This document shows positions 17,116 to 27,092 of a DNA stretch of 64,000 bases, one piece after another. Below the pieces are notes generated by a model. It had not been told where the DNA came from, searched no databases, and worked only from the letters and a program-made list of their open reading frames with translations. A program made the position numbers and the translations under genes. The stretch lies in the NCBI RefSeq assembly GCF_030412965.1, contig NZ_JAUHJQ010000003.1, positions 214,702 to 278,701 of the forward strand, read 5' to 3'. This DNA comes from Nocardioides oceani. GTDB lineage: Bacteria; Actinomycetota; Actinomycetes; Propionibacteriales; Nocardioidaceae. Position 1 is the stretch's first letter. Each line of letters starts with the position of its first letter.

Positions 17116-17631
17116 TCAGACGTCGCGGCGGTGGGCGCCGGCCGAGGGGTCGGTGCCGGTGGTGCCTGTGTCGGTGATCCCCGGGGTGCCGGTCGTCCCC
17201 GGAGTGCCGGTCGTCCCCGGGGTGCCGGCGGCCGGGTCGTGCGTGGGGCCGGCGGCGGTCGGGGGCCGCGGGGTGTAGTCGGAGGAGCGGTGGTCGACGT
17301 CGGGGTCGAGCCGGTCGGCCTGGCGCAGCACGTCCTCCTGGCGGGCCTGCTCGTGCGCGAGACCGGTGTGCGCCTCCTGGGCGCGGAGCTGGGCGCGCTC
17401 GGCCTCCGCGCGGGCGAGCTCGGCGCGCGCCTCGGCCTCCCGTGCCTCGATCTCGGCCTGGGAGAGCCCGGTCGAGTGGGTGACGGCCTGCTGGCGCAGC
17501 TGCTGGGCCTCGAGGCGCTGGTGCGCCTCGCGCTGCTTCTTCTTCTTGCGCATCAGGGTCAGGAGCAGCGCCGCCAGCAGCAGCACCACGACCACGGCCA
17601 CGATGATCCAGATCCACTTGTCGTCGTCCAT
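17116..17631 (-). CDS. single-pass membrane protein with cytoplasmic coiled coil
   Basis: The 171-residue protein begins MDDDKWIWIIVAVVVVLLLAA, one N-terminal transmembrane helix. A KKKK stop-transfer signal and a long charged Ala/Glu/Arg-rich coiled coil follow (about 33-105, AEARAELARAEAERAQLRAQ). The Pro/Thr/Gly tail holds GTPGTT repeats (GTPGTTGTPGTTGTPGITDTGTTGT). The topology suggests a membrane-tethered scaffold; no enzyme motif is present. The encoding DNA has a matching short tandem repeat at about 17150-17230, which could vary in copy number. Confidence 0.65.
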   Translation of the reverse strand: MDDDKWIWIIVAVVVVLLLAALLLTLMRKKKKQREAHQRLEAQQLRQQAVTHSTGLSQAEIEAREAEARAELARAEAERAQLRAQEAHTGLAHEQARQEDVLRQADRLDPDVDHRSSDYTPRPPTAAGPTHDPAAGTPGTTGTPGTTGTPGITDTGTTGTDPSAGAHRRDV

Positions 17632-17678
17632 GTCGGGGCCGGTACCCCCGTGTGTGGGCGATCACGCCGGCGGGTCGG

Positions 17679-18869
17679 TCAAGCCAGCTCGCGCTCCTCG
17701 GCGACCGGCACCAGCGGGGCGGCGAGGACCGGGAGGACCGCGGCGGCGGCGAACGCGGCGGCGTACCCCCACGTCGCGACGACCGCGCCGGCCAGCGGCG
17801 GGACGGCGGAGGCGGTGAGGTACTGCGCGGTGTTCTGCACGCCGAGGGCGCGGCCGCTCCAGGAGGGGCCGGACCGCTCGGCGACGGCGGTGAACGCCAG
17901 TCCGTTGTCCGCGACGGTGATGACGGTGGCGACCACGACCAGCGGTACGGCGACCGCGGCGTCGAGGCCCGCCGCGACGCCGAGCAGCCCCATGGAGGCG
18001 CCGGCGGCCACCGCGACCCAGCGCAGCGGGCGCATCCTGGCGCCGACGACGTCGGAGAGCCAGCCGGCCGCGATCCGCCCGAGGGCACCGGCGACCTGCG
18101 CGCCGGCGACGAGCGAGCCGGCGGCCGCGGCGGACCAGCCGCGCTCCTGGACGAGCCAGGCGAACGCGAAGGTCCACACCAGGAACTGGGGCACCACGAG
18201 GAGGACCGAGACGCCGTGGATGCGGGCGAGGTAGGAGTCGGCGAGGTAGGGGTTCGGCGACCGCTCGGTCCGCGGGTCGGGCCGCGGCGGGTCGACCACG
18301 ACGGCGGCGACGACGAGCGCGGCCAGGGCGGCGGCGACGGTCGGCACCCACAGCGCCGCCGCGATGCCGTGCCGCTCGGCGACGACGGCGATCGAGACCG
18401 CCGCGATCCCGACGCCGGCCGGCTGGGCCATCTGGCGGATGCCCATCGCCAGCCCGCGGCGCTCGGGCGGGAACCAGCCCACCACGACGCGGCCGCTGGC
18501 CGAGCCGGTGCTCGCGGCGGCGGCGCCGGCCAGCAGCAGGGCGAGGGCGAGCAGCACGGTGCCGCCCGCGAAGGTCGCTGCGGCGCCGACCAGGGCGGTC
18601 GCGCCGAGACCGGTGAGGAGCACGAAGCGCTCGCCGCGGCGGTCGACGACCAAGCCCCAGAGCACGAGCGTGAGCATGACCCCGACGGTGGGCGCGGCCG
18701 CCACCACGCCGGCCTCGGGCAGCGACAACCCGGCCCGGTCGTGCAGCGCGGGGATGAGGAAGGCCGGCCCGTGGATCATCACCGCCGCGGCCCCCTGGGC
18801 CAGCGTGCTCGCCGCCAGCATCGTCCAGCGGCGCGCCGTGCCGATCGTCGTCCCGCCCGGTGCTGCCAC
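17679..18869 (-). CDS. MFS transporter (nitrate/oxalate-type or general 12-TM)
   Basis: The 396-residue protein has about 12 hydrophobic helices. A motif-A-like loop VVDRRGERFVLLTG follows TM2, and GWLSDVVGARMRPL occupies the equivalent loop in the second half. The start is GTG. It stands alone between the coiled-coil membrane protein (co-directional, 47 bp downstream) and a stem-loop element upstream. Its substrate is not evident. Confidence 0.8.
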   Translation of the reverse strand: MAAPGGTTIGTARRWTMLAASTLAQGAAAVMIHGPAFLIPALHDRAGLSLPEAGVVAAAPTVGVMLTLVLWGLVVDRRGERFVLLTGLGATALVGAAATFAGGTVLLALALLLAGAAAASTGSASGRVVVGWFPPERRGLAMGIRQMAQPAGVGIAAVSIAVVAERHGIAAALWVPTVAAALAALVVAAVVVDPPRPDPRTERSPNPYLADSYLARIHGVSVLLVVPQFLVWTFAFAWLVQERGWSAAAAGSLVAGAQVAGALGRIAAGWLSDVVGARMRPLRWVAVAAGASMGLLGVAAGLDAAVAVPLVVVATVITVADNGLAFTAVAERSGPSWSGRALGVQNTAQYLTASAVPPLAGAVVATWGYAAAFAAAAVLPVLAAPLVPVAEERELA

Positions 18870-18949
18870 GCGGGTCAGTCAACGCCCGGCCGATCGCCCG
18901 CGCCCGCCGGTCCCGGCATGCGGCCTGTGAGAAATCAGCCACCGCGACG

Positions 18950-19011
18950 ACGACGGGGTCGTGTGCCTCGGGACGCGCGGTGACGCGTCCTCCGGCACAC
19001 GACCCCGTCGT
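18950..19011. repeat. 62-bp stem-loop element, copy 2 (possible terminator)
   Basis: Arms ACGACGGGGTCGTGTGC (18950-18966) and GCACACGACCCCGTCGT (18995-19011) pair perfectly over 17 bp around a 28-nt loop. The loop itself contains a 7-bp inner hairpin, GGACGCG/CGCGTCC. It begins 14 bp beyond the stop of the choice-of-anchor P gene. It is the partner of the element at 8909-8970. Confidence 0.7.
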
Positions 19012-19025
19012 GTGGAGCGGTGGTG

Positions 19026-20279
19026 CTACTTCTTGACGCCCGAGGGCTTGATCTCCAGGCGCGCGTTGCCGAGGTTCACGGTGGCTCCGGTGCCGTCGAG
19101 CAGCGTCAGCCGGACGGCGGTCACCTTGATGCCGAGCCTGGTCTTCTCGACCACGTTCGCCTCGAGGCGGAGCAGGCCCGGGATCTCGAGGGCCTGGCCC
19201 GGCGGCGGGATCGCCTGGGACTCACCGTCGACGACGATCTCGCCGATGGTGGTGCCGTTGGCGTTGCGCTTGATCCGGCCGTCGCGGAACCGGGTCACGT
19301 TGGCGCGGGCCTTGATCGCGTTGATCTGGAGCGGGCCGAGCTTGATGCCGGCGATCGTGGACTCCTCGAAGCCCGTGGCGCGCTTGTTGTTCTGCTCGCC
19401 CATCTGGCGGTTGCGGACCGCGCCGACGACGATCTCACCGGCGAGGTCGACACCGGCGACCGACTTCTCCCGGACCTTGCCCGCGGTGCCCTGGCAGGGC
19501 ATGTACGACAGCGGGTTGGGGCCGGAGCGGACGTTCTCGTCGAGCGCGTCGACCTGGGTGCCGTGGGCCTGGCCGCGGAACCGGCCGACCTTCACGCCGC
19601 GGTTGATCTTCGCCGCGGAGTGCGCGATCCGGATGACGGTGTCGCTCGGCTCCAGCACGACCTTGATCGCGTTGCCGGCGGCGTACGCGCCTTCCTTGTT
19701 GGCGTAGCCGTTCTGGTCGCCCAGGTAGATCGTGGCCAGGCCCGGGATGGCGATCGGGACGTTCGGCGTCGGGATCGGGAAGGTGTCCCCGCCGGCCCGG
19801 ATGCCGCCGATCGAGGTCTCGACCTTCTTGTGGAAGCCGTCCTTGTCGTGCCAGACCGTCGCCTTGGAGCTGACGGCGGTGAGCGTGAGCTGACCGCCGA
19901 GCGTGACCTTGGCGACGTCGTGCTGGGAGACGACGCTGGTGCGGCCCTTCTTCTCGTTCGTGTACGTGTTGACCCGCGTGCGGATGCCGTCGACCTGGCC
20001 GAGGCCGGGCAGGGTCACGGCCGCGACGTCGTTGCGCCGGGCGAGGCCGGCCTTGTTGGTGCAGCCGATGGTCTGGTAGGCGGTGGTGCCGGACTGGACG
20101 GGGACCGAGCCACCCTGGACGCGCGTGCCGTAGCCGGTCGCCTTCATGGCGAACTCGGTCTTGACCTTCGTGGCCGCGGCGCGGTCGGCGACCAGGGCCT
20201 GGGTGGAGCCGGGGACGGTGAGGATCGCGGTGGCGACCGCGAGGGCGGTCGTCGCCCCGAGGGGGAGGAACCGACGCAT
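19026..20279 (-). CDS. secreted choice-of-anchor P family protein
   Basis: The 417-residue protein has a clear signal peptide (MRRFLPLGATTALAVATAIL, then cleavage after about STQA) followed by beta-rich repeats. Recurrent segments are KVKTEFAMKATGYGTRVQGG, TKVTLGGQLTLTAVSSKATVW and IGEIVVDGESQAIPPPGQALEIPGL. It resembles the secreted choice-of-anchor P proteins of Nocardioides-type actinobacteria. The start is supported by AGGAG nine bases before the ATG. The function is not known; it is presumed extracellular or wall-associated. Confidence 0.72.
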   Translation of the reverse strand: MRRFLPLGATTALAVATAILTVPGSTQALVADRAAATKVKTEFAMKATGYGTRVQGGSVPVQSGTTAYQTIGCTNKAGLARRNDVAAVTLPGLGQVDGIRTRVNTYTNEKKGRTSVVSQHDVAKVTLGGQLTLTAVSSKATVWHDKDGFHKKVETSIGGIRAGGDTFPIPTPNVPIAIPGLATIYLGDQNGYANKEGAYAAGNAIKVVLEPSDTVIRIAHSAAKINRGVKVGRFRGQAHGTQVDALDENVRSGPNPLSYMPCQGTAGKVREKSVAGVDLAGEIVVGAVRNRQMGEQNNKRATGFEESTIAGIKLGPLQINAIKARANVTRFRDGRIKRNANGTTIGEIVVDGESQAIPPPGQALEIPGLLRLEANVVEKTRLGIKVTAVRLTLLDGTGATVNLGNARLEIKPSGVKK

Positions 20280-20498
20280 ATGAGTACTCCTGTGTTGTGT
20301 GCGACGCACCCCCCGGGCGCCGTACGTGTGCTGCTGGCCTGTGATCACTCCCCCGGGGCGGTGGTGCCGAAACCTGGGGGGAGGTCTTGTCGTCGCAGGT
20401 CGGCCCTGGGGGAGGGCACGACGGGTGGTGCAGGGGATTCACCTGCGCAACGACCCTTTGCCCGAGGAGTGACGCGAGGTGCGGTCCGCCCGCCTGAG

Positions 20499-20514
20499 GT
20501 CTCGGATCCGAGAC
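20499..20514. promoter_or_regulatory. perfect 16-bp palindrome upstream of hutH
   Basis: GTCTCGGATCCGAGAC is a perfect palindrome 54 bp upstream of the hutH ATG, inside a 289-bp intergenic region otherwise free of clear features. The same motif with two changes occurs at 32838, upstream of the M20 peptidase gene. It is a candidate operator for a histidine/nitrogen regulator. Confidence 0.6.
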
Positions 20515-20568
20515 GGTCGGCGCGGTGACCGGCTGGTGGGTGCCCCCCGGGCGCCGGACGATGGCGAC

Positions 20569-22194
20569 ATGTCCAGACCGCTGACCTCCCCGGCGACCTC
20601 CCCGGCGACCTCCCCGGCGACCTCCCCGGTGGCCTCCCGTCCGGCCTCCCCTGTCCTGGTCGGTGTCGGCCCGCTCACCCCGGCCGAGGTCGTCCGGGTG
20701 GCCCGCGGCGGCGCGCCGGTCGAGCTGACGGGCGAGGCCGTCGCCGCCATCGGCCGTTCCCGCGAGGTCGTCGAGGCGCTCGCGGCCGGGCCGGTGCCGA
20801 CGTACGGCGTCTCGACCGGGTTCGGCGCCCTGGCGACCCGGCACATCCCGACCGAGCAGCGCGCGCAGCTGCAGCGCTCGCTGGTCCGGTCCCACGCCGC
20901 CGGGTCCGGGCCCGAGGTCGAGGAGGAGGTGACGCGCGCGCTGATGCTGCTGCGGCTCTCGACGCTGGCGACGGGCCGCACCGGCGTGCGGGTGGGGACC
21001 GCGCGGCTGCTGGCGGACCTGCTGAGCCACCGGATCACCCCCGTCGTGCACGAGCACGGCTCGCTCGGCTGCTCCGGCGACCTCGCCCCCCTCTCGCACT
21101 GCGCGCTCGCGCTGCTGGGCGAGGGGACGGTGCGCGACGCGGCCGGGGACCTCCGCCCCGCCGCGGAGGCGCTCGCCGCGGCCGGGCTCGCACCGGTCGA
21201 GCTCGGCGCGAAGGAGGGGCTGGCGCTGATCAACGGCACCGACGGGATGCTCGGCATGCTCGTCCTCGCGATCGAGGACCTGCGGACGCTGCTGCGCACC
21301 GCCGACGTGGCCGCGGCGATGTCGGTCGAGGGACAGCTCGGTACCGACCGGGTCTTCGCCGCCGAGCTGCAGGCCCTGCGCCCGCACCCCGGCCAGGCCG
21401 CCTCGGCCGCCAACCTGGTCGCCCTCCTCGCCGGCTCCGGCGTCGTCGCCTCGCACCGGGGGACCGACTGCAACCGGGTCCAGGACGCCTACTCGCTGCG
21501 GTGCGCCCCGCAGGTGCACGGCGCCGCCCGGGACACCCTCGACCACGCCGCTCTCGTCGCCGGTCGCGAGCTGGCCTCGGCCGTCGACAACCCGGTCGTG
21601 GTGGCCGACGGCGAGCAGGGCCGGGTGGAGTCCAACGGTAACTTCCACGGAGCGCCGGTGGCCTACGTCCTGGACTTCCTGGCGATCGTGGCCGCCGACG
21701 TCGCCTCGATCAGCGAGCGGCGCACCGACCGGTTCCTCGACGCCGCCCGCAGCCACGGGCTGCCGCCGTTCCTGGCACACGACCCGGGGGTCGACAGCGG
21801 CCACATGATCGCGCAGTACACCCAGGCCGCCATCGTCTCCGAGCTCAAGCGGCTCGCCGTCCCCGCGTCGGTCGACTCGATCCCCAGCTCGGCGATGCAG
21901 GAGGACCACGTGTCCATGGGCTGGGGCGCCGCGCGCAAGCTGCGCCGGGCCGTCGACGGCCTGACCCGGGTGGTCGCGATCGAGGTGCTGACCGCCGCGC
22001 GCGCGCTGGACCTGCGGGCGCCGCTCACCCCCTCCCCGGCGACCGGCGCGGTCGTGCGCCTGCTGCGCGAGGCGGGCATCGAGGGCCCCGGGCCGGACCG
22101 CCACCTCGCCCCCGAGATCGAGACCGCCGTCGGACTGGTCCGGTCCGGCGCCGTGACCGCAGCCGTCGCAGCAGTGATCGGAGAGCTGGCATGA
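20569..22194 (+). CDS. hutH: histidine ammonia-lyase
   Basis: This 541-residue enzyme converts histidine to urocanate and ammonia, the first step of the Hut pathway. The MIO-forming segment reads [14 protein letters not shown]; the Cys-Ser-Gly triad replaces the common Ala-Ser-Gly, a substitution I recall in other actinobacterial enzymes. Other family segments are [20 protein letters not shown] and [13 protein letters not shown]. The N-terminus has an unusual TSPA tandem repeat (residues about 6-21), from four 12-bp DNA repeats at 20584-20631. Its stop overlaps the hutU start by 4 bp. Confidence 0.93.
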   Translation: MSRPLTSPATSPATSPATSPVASRPASPVLVGVGPLTPAEVVRVARGGAPVELTGEAVAAIGRSREVVEALAAGPVPTYGVSTGFGALATRHIPTEQRAQLQRSLVRSHAAGSGPEVEEEVTRALMLLRLSTLATGRTGVRVGTARLLADLLSHRITPVVHEHGSLGCSGDLAPLSHCALALLGEGTVRDAAGDLRPAAEALAAAGLAPVELGAKEGLALINGTDGMLGMLVLAIEDLRTLLRTADVAAAMSVEGQLGTDRVFAAELQALRPHPGQAASAANLVALLAGSGVVASHRGTDCNRVQDAYSLRCAPQVHGAARDTLDHAALVAGRELASAVDNPVVVADGEQGRVESNGNFHGAPVAYVLDFLAIVAADVASISERRTDRFLDAARSHGLPPFLAHDPGVDSGHMIAQYTQAAIVSELKRLAVPASVDSIPSSAMQEDHVSMGWGAARKLRRAVDGLTRVVAIEVLTAARALDLRAPLTPSPATGAVVRLLREAGIEGPGPDRHLAPEIETAVGLVRSGAVTAAVAAVIGELA

Positions 22195-23867
22195 CCGACC
22201 GCACCGCCGTCCACGCCCCGCGGGGCACCGACCTGACCGCGCGGTCGTGGCAGACCGAGGCCCCGCTGCGGATGTTGATGAACAACCTCGACCCCGAGGT
22301 GGCCGAGCGGCCCGAGGACCTCGTGGTCTACGGCGGCACCGGGAAGGCGGCGCGGTCGTGGGCGGCGTACGACGCCCTCTGCTCGGCCTTGCGCGACCTG
22401 GCCGACGACGAGACCCTGCTGGTGCAGTCCGGCAAGCCGGTCGGCGTCATGCGCACCCACACCTGGGCGCCGCGGGTGCTCATCGCGAACTCCAACCTGG
22501 TCGGCGACTGGGCGACGTGGGAGGAGTTCCGGCGGCTGGAGGACCTCGGGCTGACGATGTACGGCCAGATGACCGCCGGGTCGTGGATCTACATCGGCAC
22601 CCAGGGGATCCTGCAGGGCACCTTCGAGACCTTCGCGGCGGTCGCCGAGAAGCTGGCCACCGGCGGGGTCACCGGCCGCGGCGGCTCGCTCGCGGGCACG
22701 ATCACCGTCACCGCCGGCCTGGGCGGCATGGGCGGCGCGCAGCCGCTCGCGGTGACGATGAACGACGGCGTGGCGATCTGCCTCGAGTGCGACCCCGCGC
22801 GGATCCAGCGGCGCATCGACCACCGCTACCTCGACGTGCGCGCGGACTCCCTCGAGCACGCCCTGGAGCTGGCGGTCGCGGCGCGCGACGAGCGCCGGCC
22901 GCTGTCGATCGGCGTGCTCGGCAACGCCGCGGAGCTGCTGCCGCGGCTGGTGGACTCCGACGTGCGGGTCGACGTGGTCACCGACCAGACCTCCGCGCAC
23001 GACCCGCTGATGTACCTCCCGGTCGGCACGGCCTTCGAGGACTGGGAGCGCGAGCGGACCGCGGACCCCGCCGGTTTCACCGAGCGGGCGCGCAGCTCGA
23101 TGGCCGCCCATGTGCGGGCGATGGTGGAGCTGCAGGACCGCGGCGCGGAGGTCTTCGACTACGGCAACTCGATCCGCGACGAGGCGCGCAAGGGCGGCTA
23201 CGACCGGGCGTTCGACTTCCCCGGTTTCGTGCCGGCGTACATCCGGCCGCTCTTCTGCGAGGGCAAGGGGCCGTTCCGGTGGGCGGCGCTCTCCGGCGAC
23301 CCCGCCGACATCGCCGCGACCGACCGGGCCGTGCTGGAGCTCTTCCCCGAGGACGAGAAGCTGCGGCGCTGGATCACGCTGGCCCAGGAGCGGGTGCACT
23401 TCCAGGGGCTGCCGGCGCGGATCTGCTGGCTGGGGTACGGCGAGCGGCACCGCGCCGGGCTGCGGTTCAACGAGATGGTCGCCAGCGGCGAGCTGAGCGC
23501 GCCGGTCGTCATCGGCCGTGACCACCTCGACTGCGGGTCGGTCGCCTCGCCGTACCGCGAGACCGAGGGCATGCTCGACGGCTCCGACGCCATCGCGGAC
23601 TGGGCGCTGCTCAACGCCCTGGTCAACACCGCCTCCGGCGCGACCTGGGTCTCGATCCACCACGGCGGCGGCGTGGGCATCGGCCGGTCGATCCATGCCG
23701 GCCAGGTGTGCGTCGCCGACGGCAGCGCGCTGGCGGCGGAGAAGATCGAGCGGGTGCTCACCAACGACCCCGGGATGGGCGTCGTGCGGCACGTCGACGC
23801 CGGCTACGACCGGGCGGTCGAGGTCGCGCGCGAGCGCGGCGTGCGGATCCCGATGCCGCCGGCCTGA
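22191..23867 (+). CDS. hutU: urocanate hydratase
   Basis: The 558-residue protein has the normal length for urocanase. It shows the conserved N-terminus [14 protein letters not shown], the NAD-binding region [32 protein letters not shown] and the active-site region [14 protein letters not shown]. It hydrates urocanate to 4-imidazolone-5-propionate with tightly bound NAD+. It is translationally coupled to hutH. The next Hut enzyme, hutI, is about 12 kb away. Confidence 0.95.
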   Translation: MTDRTAVHAPRGTDLTARSWQTEAPLRMLMNNLDPEVAERPEDLVVYGGTGKAARSWAAYDALCSALRDLADDETLLVQSGKPVGVMRTHTWAPRVLIANSNLVGDWATWEEFRRLEDLGLTMYGQMTAGSWIYIGTQGILQGTFETFAAVAEKLATGGVTGRGGSLAGTITVTAGLGGMGGAQPLAVTMNDGVAICLECDPARIQRRIDHRYLDVRADSLEHALELAVAARDERRPLSIGVLGNAAELLPRLVDSDVRVDVVTDQTSAHDPLMYLPVGTAFEDWERERTADPAGFTERARSSMAAHVRAMVELQDRGAEVFDYGNSIRDEARKGGYDRAFDFPGFVPAYIRPLFCEGKGPFRWAALSGDPADIAATDRAVLELFPEDEKLRRWITLAQERVHFQGLPARICWLGYGERHRAGLRFNEMVASGELSAPVVIGRDHLDCGSVASPYRETEGMLDGSDAIADWALLNALVNTASGATWVSIHHGGGVGIGRSIHAGQVCVADGSALAAEKIERVLTNDPGMGVVRHVDAGYDRAVEVARERGVRIPMPPA

Positions 23868-23919
23868 CCGGTTGCTGGTCCGGCTGCTGGTCCGGCTGCT
23901 GGTCCGGTTGCTGATCCGG
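23868..23919. repeat. 12-bp tandem repeat (CCGGYTGCTGGT, four copies)
   Basis: Four consecutive copies of CCGGYTGCTGGT, the last ending GAT, begin at the base right after the hutU stop codon. They end about 25 bp before the malQ start. The array keeps a phase divisible by three but is non-coding. It could vary in copy number by slippage and so change hutU-malQ spacing. Confidence 0.75.
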
Positions 23920-23943
23920 CGCGGTTCGGGGAACCGTGCGCGG

Positions 23944-25797
23944 GTGAGCGCACCGAACGTCGACCAGTGGGGCATCCAGCAGGACTGGGTGGACGCCGAC
24001 GACCAGCCGCAGCGGTCCAGCGAGGAGACCGTCGCCCGTCTGCGGGAGGTGATCGGCGAGCCGCCGGCCGACCTCGAGGAGCGCGCTCCGGTGGTGACCC
24101 GGCCCGGCCGCTCGACCGGCCTGCGCTCGACGGTGTCGTGCGAGGACGGCTCGACCCGGGAGCTCGACGACGTGGTGCCCGACGACTTCCCGCTCGGTTA
24201 CCACCGGCTCGCCGACGGCCGCCGGCTGATCGTCTCCCCGGGCCGGTGCCACGTTCCCGAGGAGCAGGCGTGGGGCTGGACCGTGCAGCTGTACGCCGCG
24301 CGGTCGCGGCGCAGCTGGGGCATCGGCGACCTGCGCGACCTGCGGACGCTGCGCGAGTGGACCGAGTCGCTCGGCGGCGGCTTCCTGCTGGTCAACCCGC
24401 TGCACGCGGTCGCCCCGACCGTGCCGCAGGAGACCAGCCCCTACCTGCCGGCGACCCGGCGGTTCCGCAACCCCGTCTACCTCGCCGTCGAGGACGTCCC
24501 CGGCGTCGAGGACGCCGACCTGGAGCGGCACGACGCCGAGCTGGCCACCCTGCGGTCGGCCGGGCTGGTGGAGCGCGACGGGGCGTGGACGCTGAAGCGG
24601 GCGGTGCTCCGGTCGGTCTTCGACCGGACCGCCGAGGACCCCGAGTTCACGAGCTGGCGGGCCGAGGCCGGCCAGGCCGTCGAGGGCTGGGCGACCTGGT
24701 GCGCCCTGGCCGAGGAGCACGGGCCTGACCGGCTCGCCTGGCCCGAGGCGGTGCGCCGCCAGGACGCCGGCGGCGTGCCGGCGTACCTCCGCGACCACGC
24801 CGACGACATCGCCTTCCACGTGTGGCTGCAGTGGCTGCTGGACCGGCAGCTGCGCGCCGCGACCGGGTCGACCACCGTGCTGCAGGACCTGCCGATCGGC
24901 GTCTCCGGCAGCGGCGCGGACGCGTGGGCGTGGGACGACGTGCTGGCCGCCGGCGTCACCGTCGGCGCCCCGCCGGACCTGCTGAACTCCGTCGGTCAGG
25001 ACTGGGGCTCGCCGCCGCTCGTGCCGTGGCGGCTGCGCGAGGCCGACTACGAGCCGTTCGTCGAGTCGATCCGCGGCACCATCGCCGGCGCCGGCGGGCT
25101 GCGCATCGACCACGTCATGGGGCTCTTCCGCCTCTGGTGGATCCCCGGCGGGGCCGGCCCGCAGGAGGGCGCCTACGTGCGCTACCCCGCCGACGACCTG
25201 CTCGACATCGTCGCGCTGGAGTCGCACCGGGCCGGCGCGGTCGTCGTCGGCGAGGACCTCGGCACGGTCGAGCCGGGCGTCCGCGAGGCGCTGGCCGAGC
25301 GCGGGATCCTGTCCTACAAGGTGCTGTGGTTCGAGGACGAGCCCGCCGCCGCGTGGCCGGCCGGCGCGCTGGCCGCGGTGACCACGCACGACCTGCCGAC
25401 GGTGGCGGGGCTGTGGACCGGGTCGGACGCGGAGGACCAGCTGGCCTCGACCGACATGGCCGAGGACGACGTCCGCTCCGGACGCGAGGACCTCCTCGAG
25501 CGGCTGCGTCGCGACCGGCTGCCCGCCGACGCCCCGGTCGAGGACGCGGTCGTCGAGGCGTACCGCCAGCTCGGCCGCGCACCCTCCCTGCTGCTCTCGG
25601 TCGCCCTCGAGGACGCGGTCGCCGAGGAGCGCCGCCCGAACGTCCCCGGCACCACCGCGCGCGACAACTGGCGCCTGCCCCTCGGCGTACCCCTCGAGGA
25701 CCTGCCGGACCACCCCGGCGTCGCGCGGCTGCTGGCCGCGATGCGCGGGACGCTGCCCGAAGACGACCCGGCCCGGGGGAGGTCCGTGGGAGGCTGA
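23944..25797 (+). CDS. malQ: 4-alpha-glucanotransferase (amylomaltase, GH77)
   Basis: The 617-residue protein has the GH77 fold: WGWTVQLYAARSRRSWGIGDL, the nucleophile region GGLRIDHVMGLFRLWW, EDLGTVEPGVREAL (acid/base Glu), and TTHDLPTVAG near the C-terminus. It disproportionates maltodextrins in the cytoplasm. The GTG at 23944 is the first start that does not run through hutU in another frame; its ribosome binding site is weak. It follows the hut genes only by position and precedes an M48 protease by 1 bp. Confidence 0.9.
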   Translation: MSAPNVDQWGIQQDWVDADDQPQRSSEETVARLREVIGEPPADLEERAPVVTRPGRSTGLRSTVSCEDGSTRELDDVVPDDFPLGYHRLADGRRLIVSPGRCHVPEEQAWGWTVQLYAARSRRSWGIGDLRDLRTLREWTESLGGGFLLVNPLHAVAPTVPQETSPYLPATRRFRNPVYLAVEDVPGVEDADLERHDAELATLRSAGLVERDGAWTLKRAVLRSVFDRTAEDPEFTSWRAEAGQAVEGWATWCALAEEHGPDRLAWPEAVRRQDAGGVPAYLRDHADDIAFHVWLQWLLDRQLRAATGSTTVLQDLPIGVSGSGADAWAWDDVLAAGVTVGAPPDLLNSVGQDWGSPPLVPWRLREADYEPFVESIRGTIAGAGGLRIDHVMGLFRLWWIPGGAGPQEGAYVRYPADDLLDIVALESHRAGAVVVGEDLGTVEPGVREALAERGILSYKVLWFEDEPAAAWPAGALAAVTTHDLPTVAGLWTGSDAEDQLASTDMAEDDVRSGREDLLERLRRDRLPADAPVEDAVVEAYRQLGRAPSLLLSVALEDAVAEERRPNVPGTTARDNWRLPLGVPLEDLPDHPGVARLLAAMRGTLPEDDPARGRSVGG

Positions 25798-25798
25798 G

Positions 25799-26824
25799 GT
25801 GGTGACGACGCAGCCCGCGCGCCAGCGCACCATCCTCCGCGACATCTCCTCCCGTGCCTGGGAGCACCCCGCCGACCGTGGTGCGCTCGTCGCCCTGCGG
25901 AAGCTGAAGGGGTTCGACGCCGTCCTCAAGGCGGTGTCGGGGCTGTTCAACGAGCGCGCGGTGCGCCTGGTCTTCCTCGGGTCAGCGGTGCGGGCCGATG
26001 AGCGCCAGTTCGCCACGCTGCACCGGCTGCTCGGCGAGGTCGCGGAGACCCTCGACGCGCCCGACCTGCCGCACCTGCCGGAGCTGTACGTCGCCGCGAA
26101 CCCGGTCCCGGGCGCCCAGACCCTCGGCATCAACGAGCCGTTCATCGTGCTCACCTCGGGCCTGGTCGACCTGCTCGACACCGAGGAGCTCCGCTTCGTC
26201 ATCGGCCACGAGCTCGGCCACGCCATCAGCGGGCACGCCGTCTACCAGACCCTGCTCCAGCGGCTCATCCAGCTGGCCGGCGTCACGGCGTTCATCCCGA
26301 TCGGCGGGCTCGGCGTGCGCGCGATCGTGGCCGCGCTGCACGAGTGGTCGCGCAAGTCCGAGCTGTCCGCCGACCGCGCCGGGCTGCTCGCCACGCAGGA
26401 CCCGGCCACGGCGTTCCGCGTGCACATGAAGCTCGCCAGCGGCGGCCGGGTCGAGGACCTCGACGCGACCGCGTTCCACGCGCAGGGCCGGGAGTACCTC
26501 GAGGCCGGCGACCTGCGCGACTCGGTCCTCAAGCTGCTGCTCATCGAGAACCAGACCCACCCGTTCGCCGTCGTCCGCGCCGCCGAGCTGCGCCGCTGGG
26601 TCGACTCGGGGGAGTACACCCGGATCCTCGCGGGCGACCGCCCCTCCCGCACGAGCGACGACGAGGCGACGGTCTCCGACGCCGCCCGCGAGGCCGCCCG
26701 CAGCTACTCCGAGACGTTCGCGCAGAGCCAGGACGCCGTCGGCCGCCTCGCCCACGACCTCGCCGGTTTCCTCGGCACCGCCAAGGGCTGGCTCGACGAG
26801 ACCTTCCGCCGCCGGGGCGCGTGA
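25799..26824 (+). CDS. M48-family metallopeptidase
   Basis: The 341-residue protein contains the zinc motif GHELGHAISGH (HExxH) and the downstream third-ligand region ELSADRAG, both typical of M48 (HtpX/Ste24-like) peptidases. A moderately hydrophobic stretch follows the motif (LIQLAGVTAFIPIGGLGVRAIV). There is no clear signal peptide, so it may be peripheral or cytoplasmic. The GTG at 25799 follows GGGAGG; a second GTG directly after it is equally possible. It overlaps the next small gene by 4 bp. Confidence 0.85.
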   Translation: MVTTQPARQRTILRDISSRAWEHPADRGALVALRKLKGFDAVLKAVSGLFNERAVRLVFLGSAVRADERQFATLHRLLGEVAETLDAPDLPHLPELYVAANPVPGAQTLGINEPFIVLTSGLVDLLDTEELRFVIGHELGHAISGHAVYQTLLQRLIQLAGVTAFIPIGGLGVRAIVAALHEWSRKSELSADRAGLLATQDPATAFRVHMKLASGGRVEDLDATAFHAQGREYLEAGDLRDSVLKLLLIENQTHPFAVVRAAELRRWVDSGEYTRILAGDRPSRTSDDEATVSDAAREAARSYSETFAQSQDAVGRLAHDLAGFLGTAKGWLDETFRRRGA

Positions 26825-27075
26825 GGCCACCCGACCTCCTCGCGCTGTTCGACCGGCTCCCCGAGGGCTGGTCGGAGGTCACCCACGCCGGCGGCTCGTG
26901 GGGCGTGTCGCGCGTGGTCCGCGTCGGCGGTCGCCAGCAGAGCGTGTACGCCGAGGAGCTCGGCGGCACCCGCGTCGTCAGCGCCAACCTCTACCTCACC
27001 GCCTCCGGGCCGCTCCTCAAGCCGTGCGAGATGCCGGCCGAGGTGGTGCTGGAGTTCCTGGTGGGGTGGGTGTGA
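26821..27075 (+). CDS. 84-residue hypothetical protein coupled to the M48 protease
   Basis: The protein begins VRPPDLLALFDRLPEGWSEV and contains SWGVSRVVRVGGRQQSVYAEELGG, predicting a small alpha/beta domain without cysteines or membrane segments. Its GTG overlaps the stop of the M48 gene by 4 bp, which implies coupled translation. It may be an accessory or inhibitor of the protease. I do not recognise the family. A bidirectional terminator cluster follows. Confidence 0.7.
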   Translation: MRPPDLLALFDRLPEGWSEVTHAGGSWGVSRVVRVGGRQQSVYAEELGGTRVVSANLYLTASGPLLKPCEMPAEVVLEFLVGWV

Positions 27076-27092
27076 TGGGAGTGAGTCGCAGA

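Noticed and set aside
20581..20640. Possible mutated MIO motif (CSG) meaning an inactive HutH
   Set aside because: The Cys-Ser-Gly form is, as I recall, found in functional actinobacterial histidine ammonia-lyases, and every other signature is intact.
23758..26226. An 822-codon minus-strand open frame antisense to malQ and the M48 gene
   Set aside because: It has no recognisable fold, and its Arg/Gly/Ala-rich composition mirrors the coding strand.
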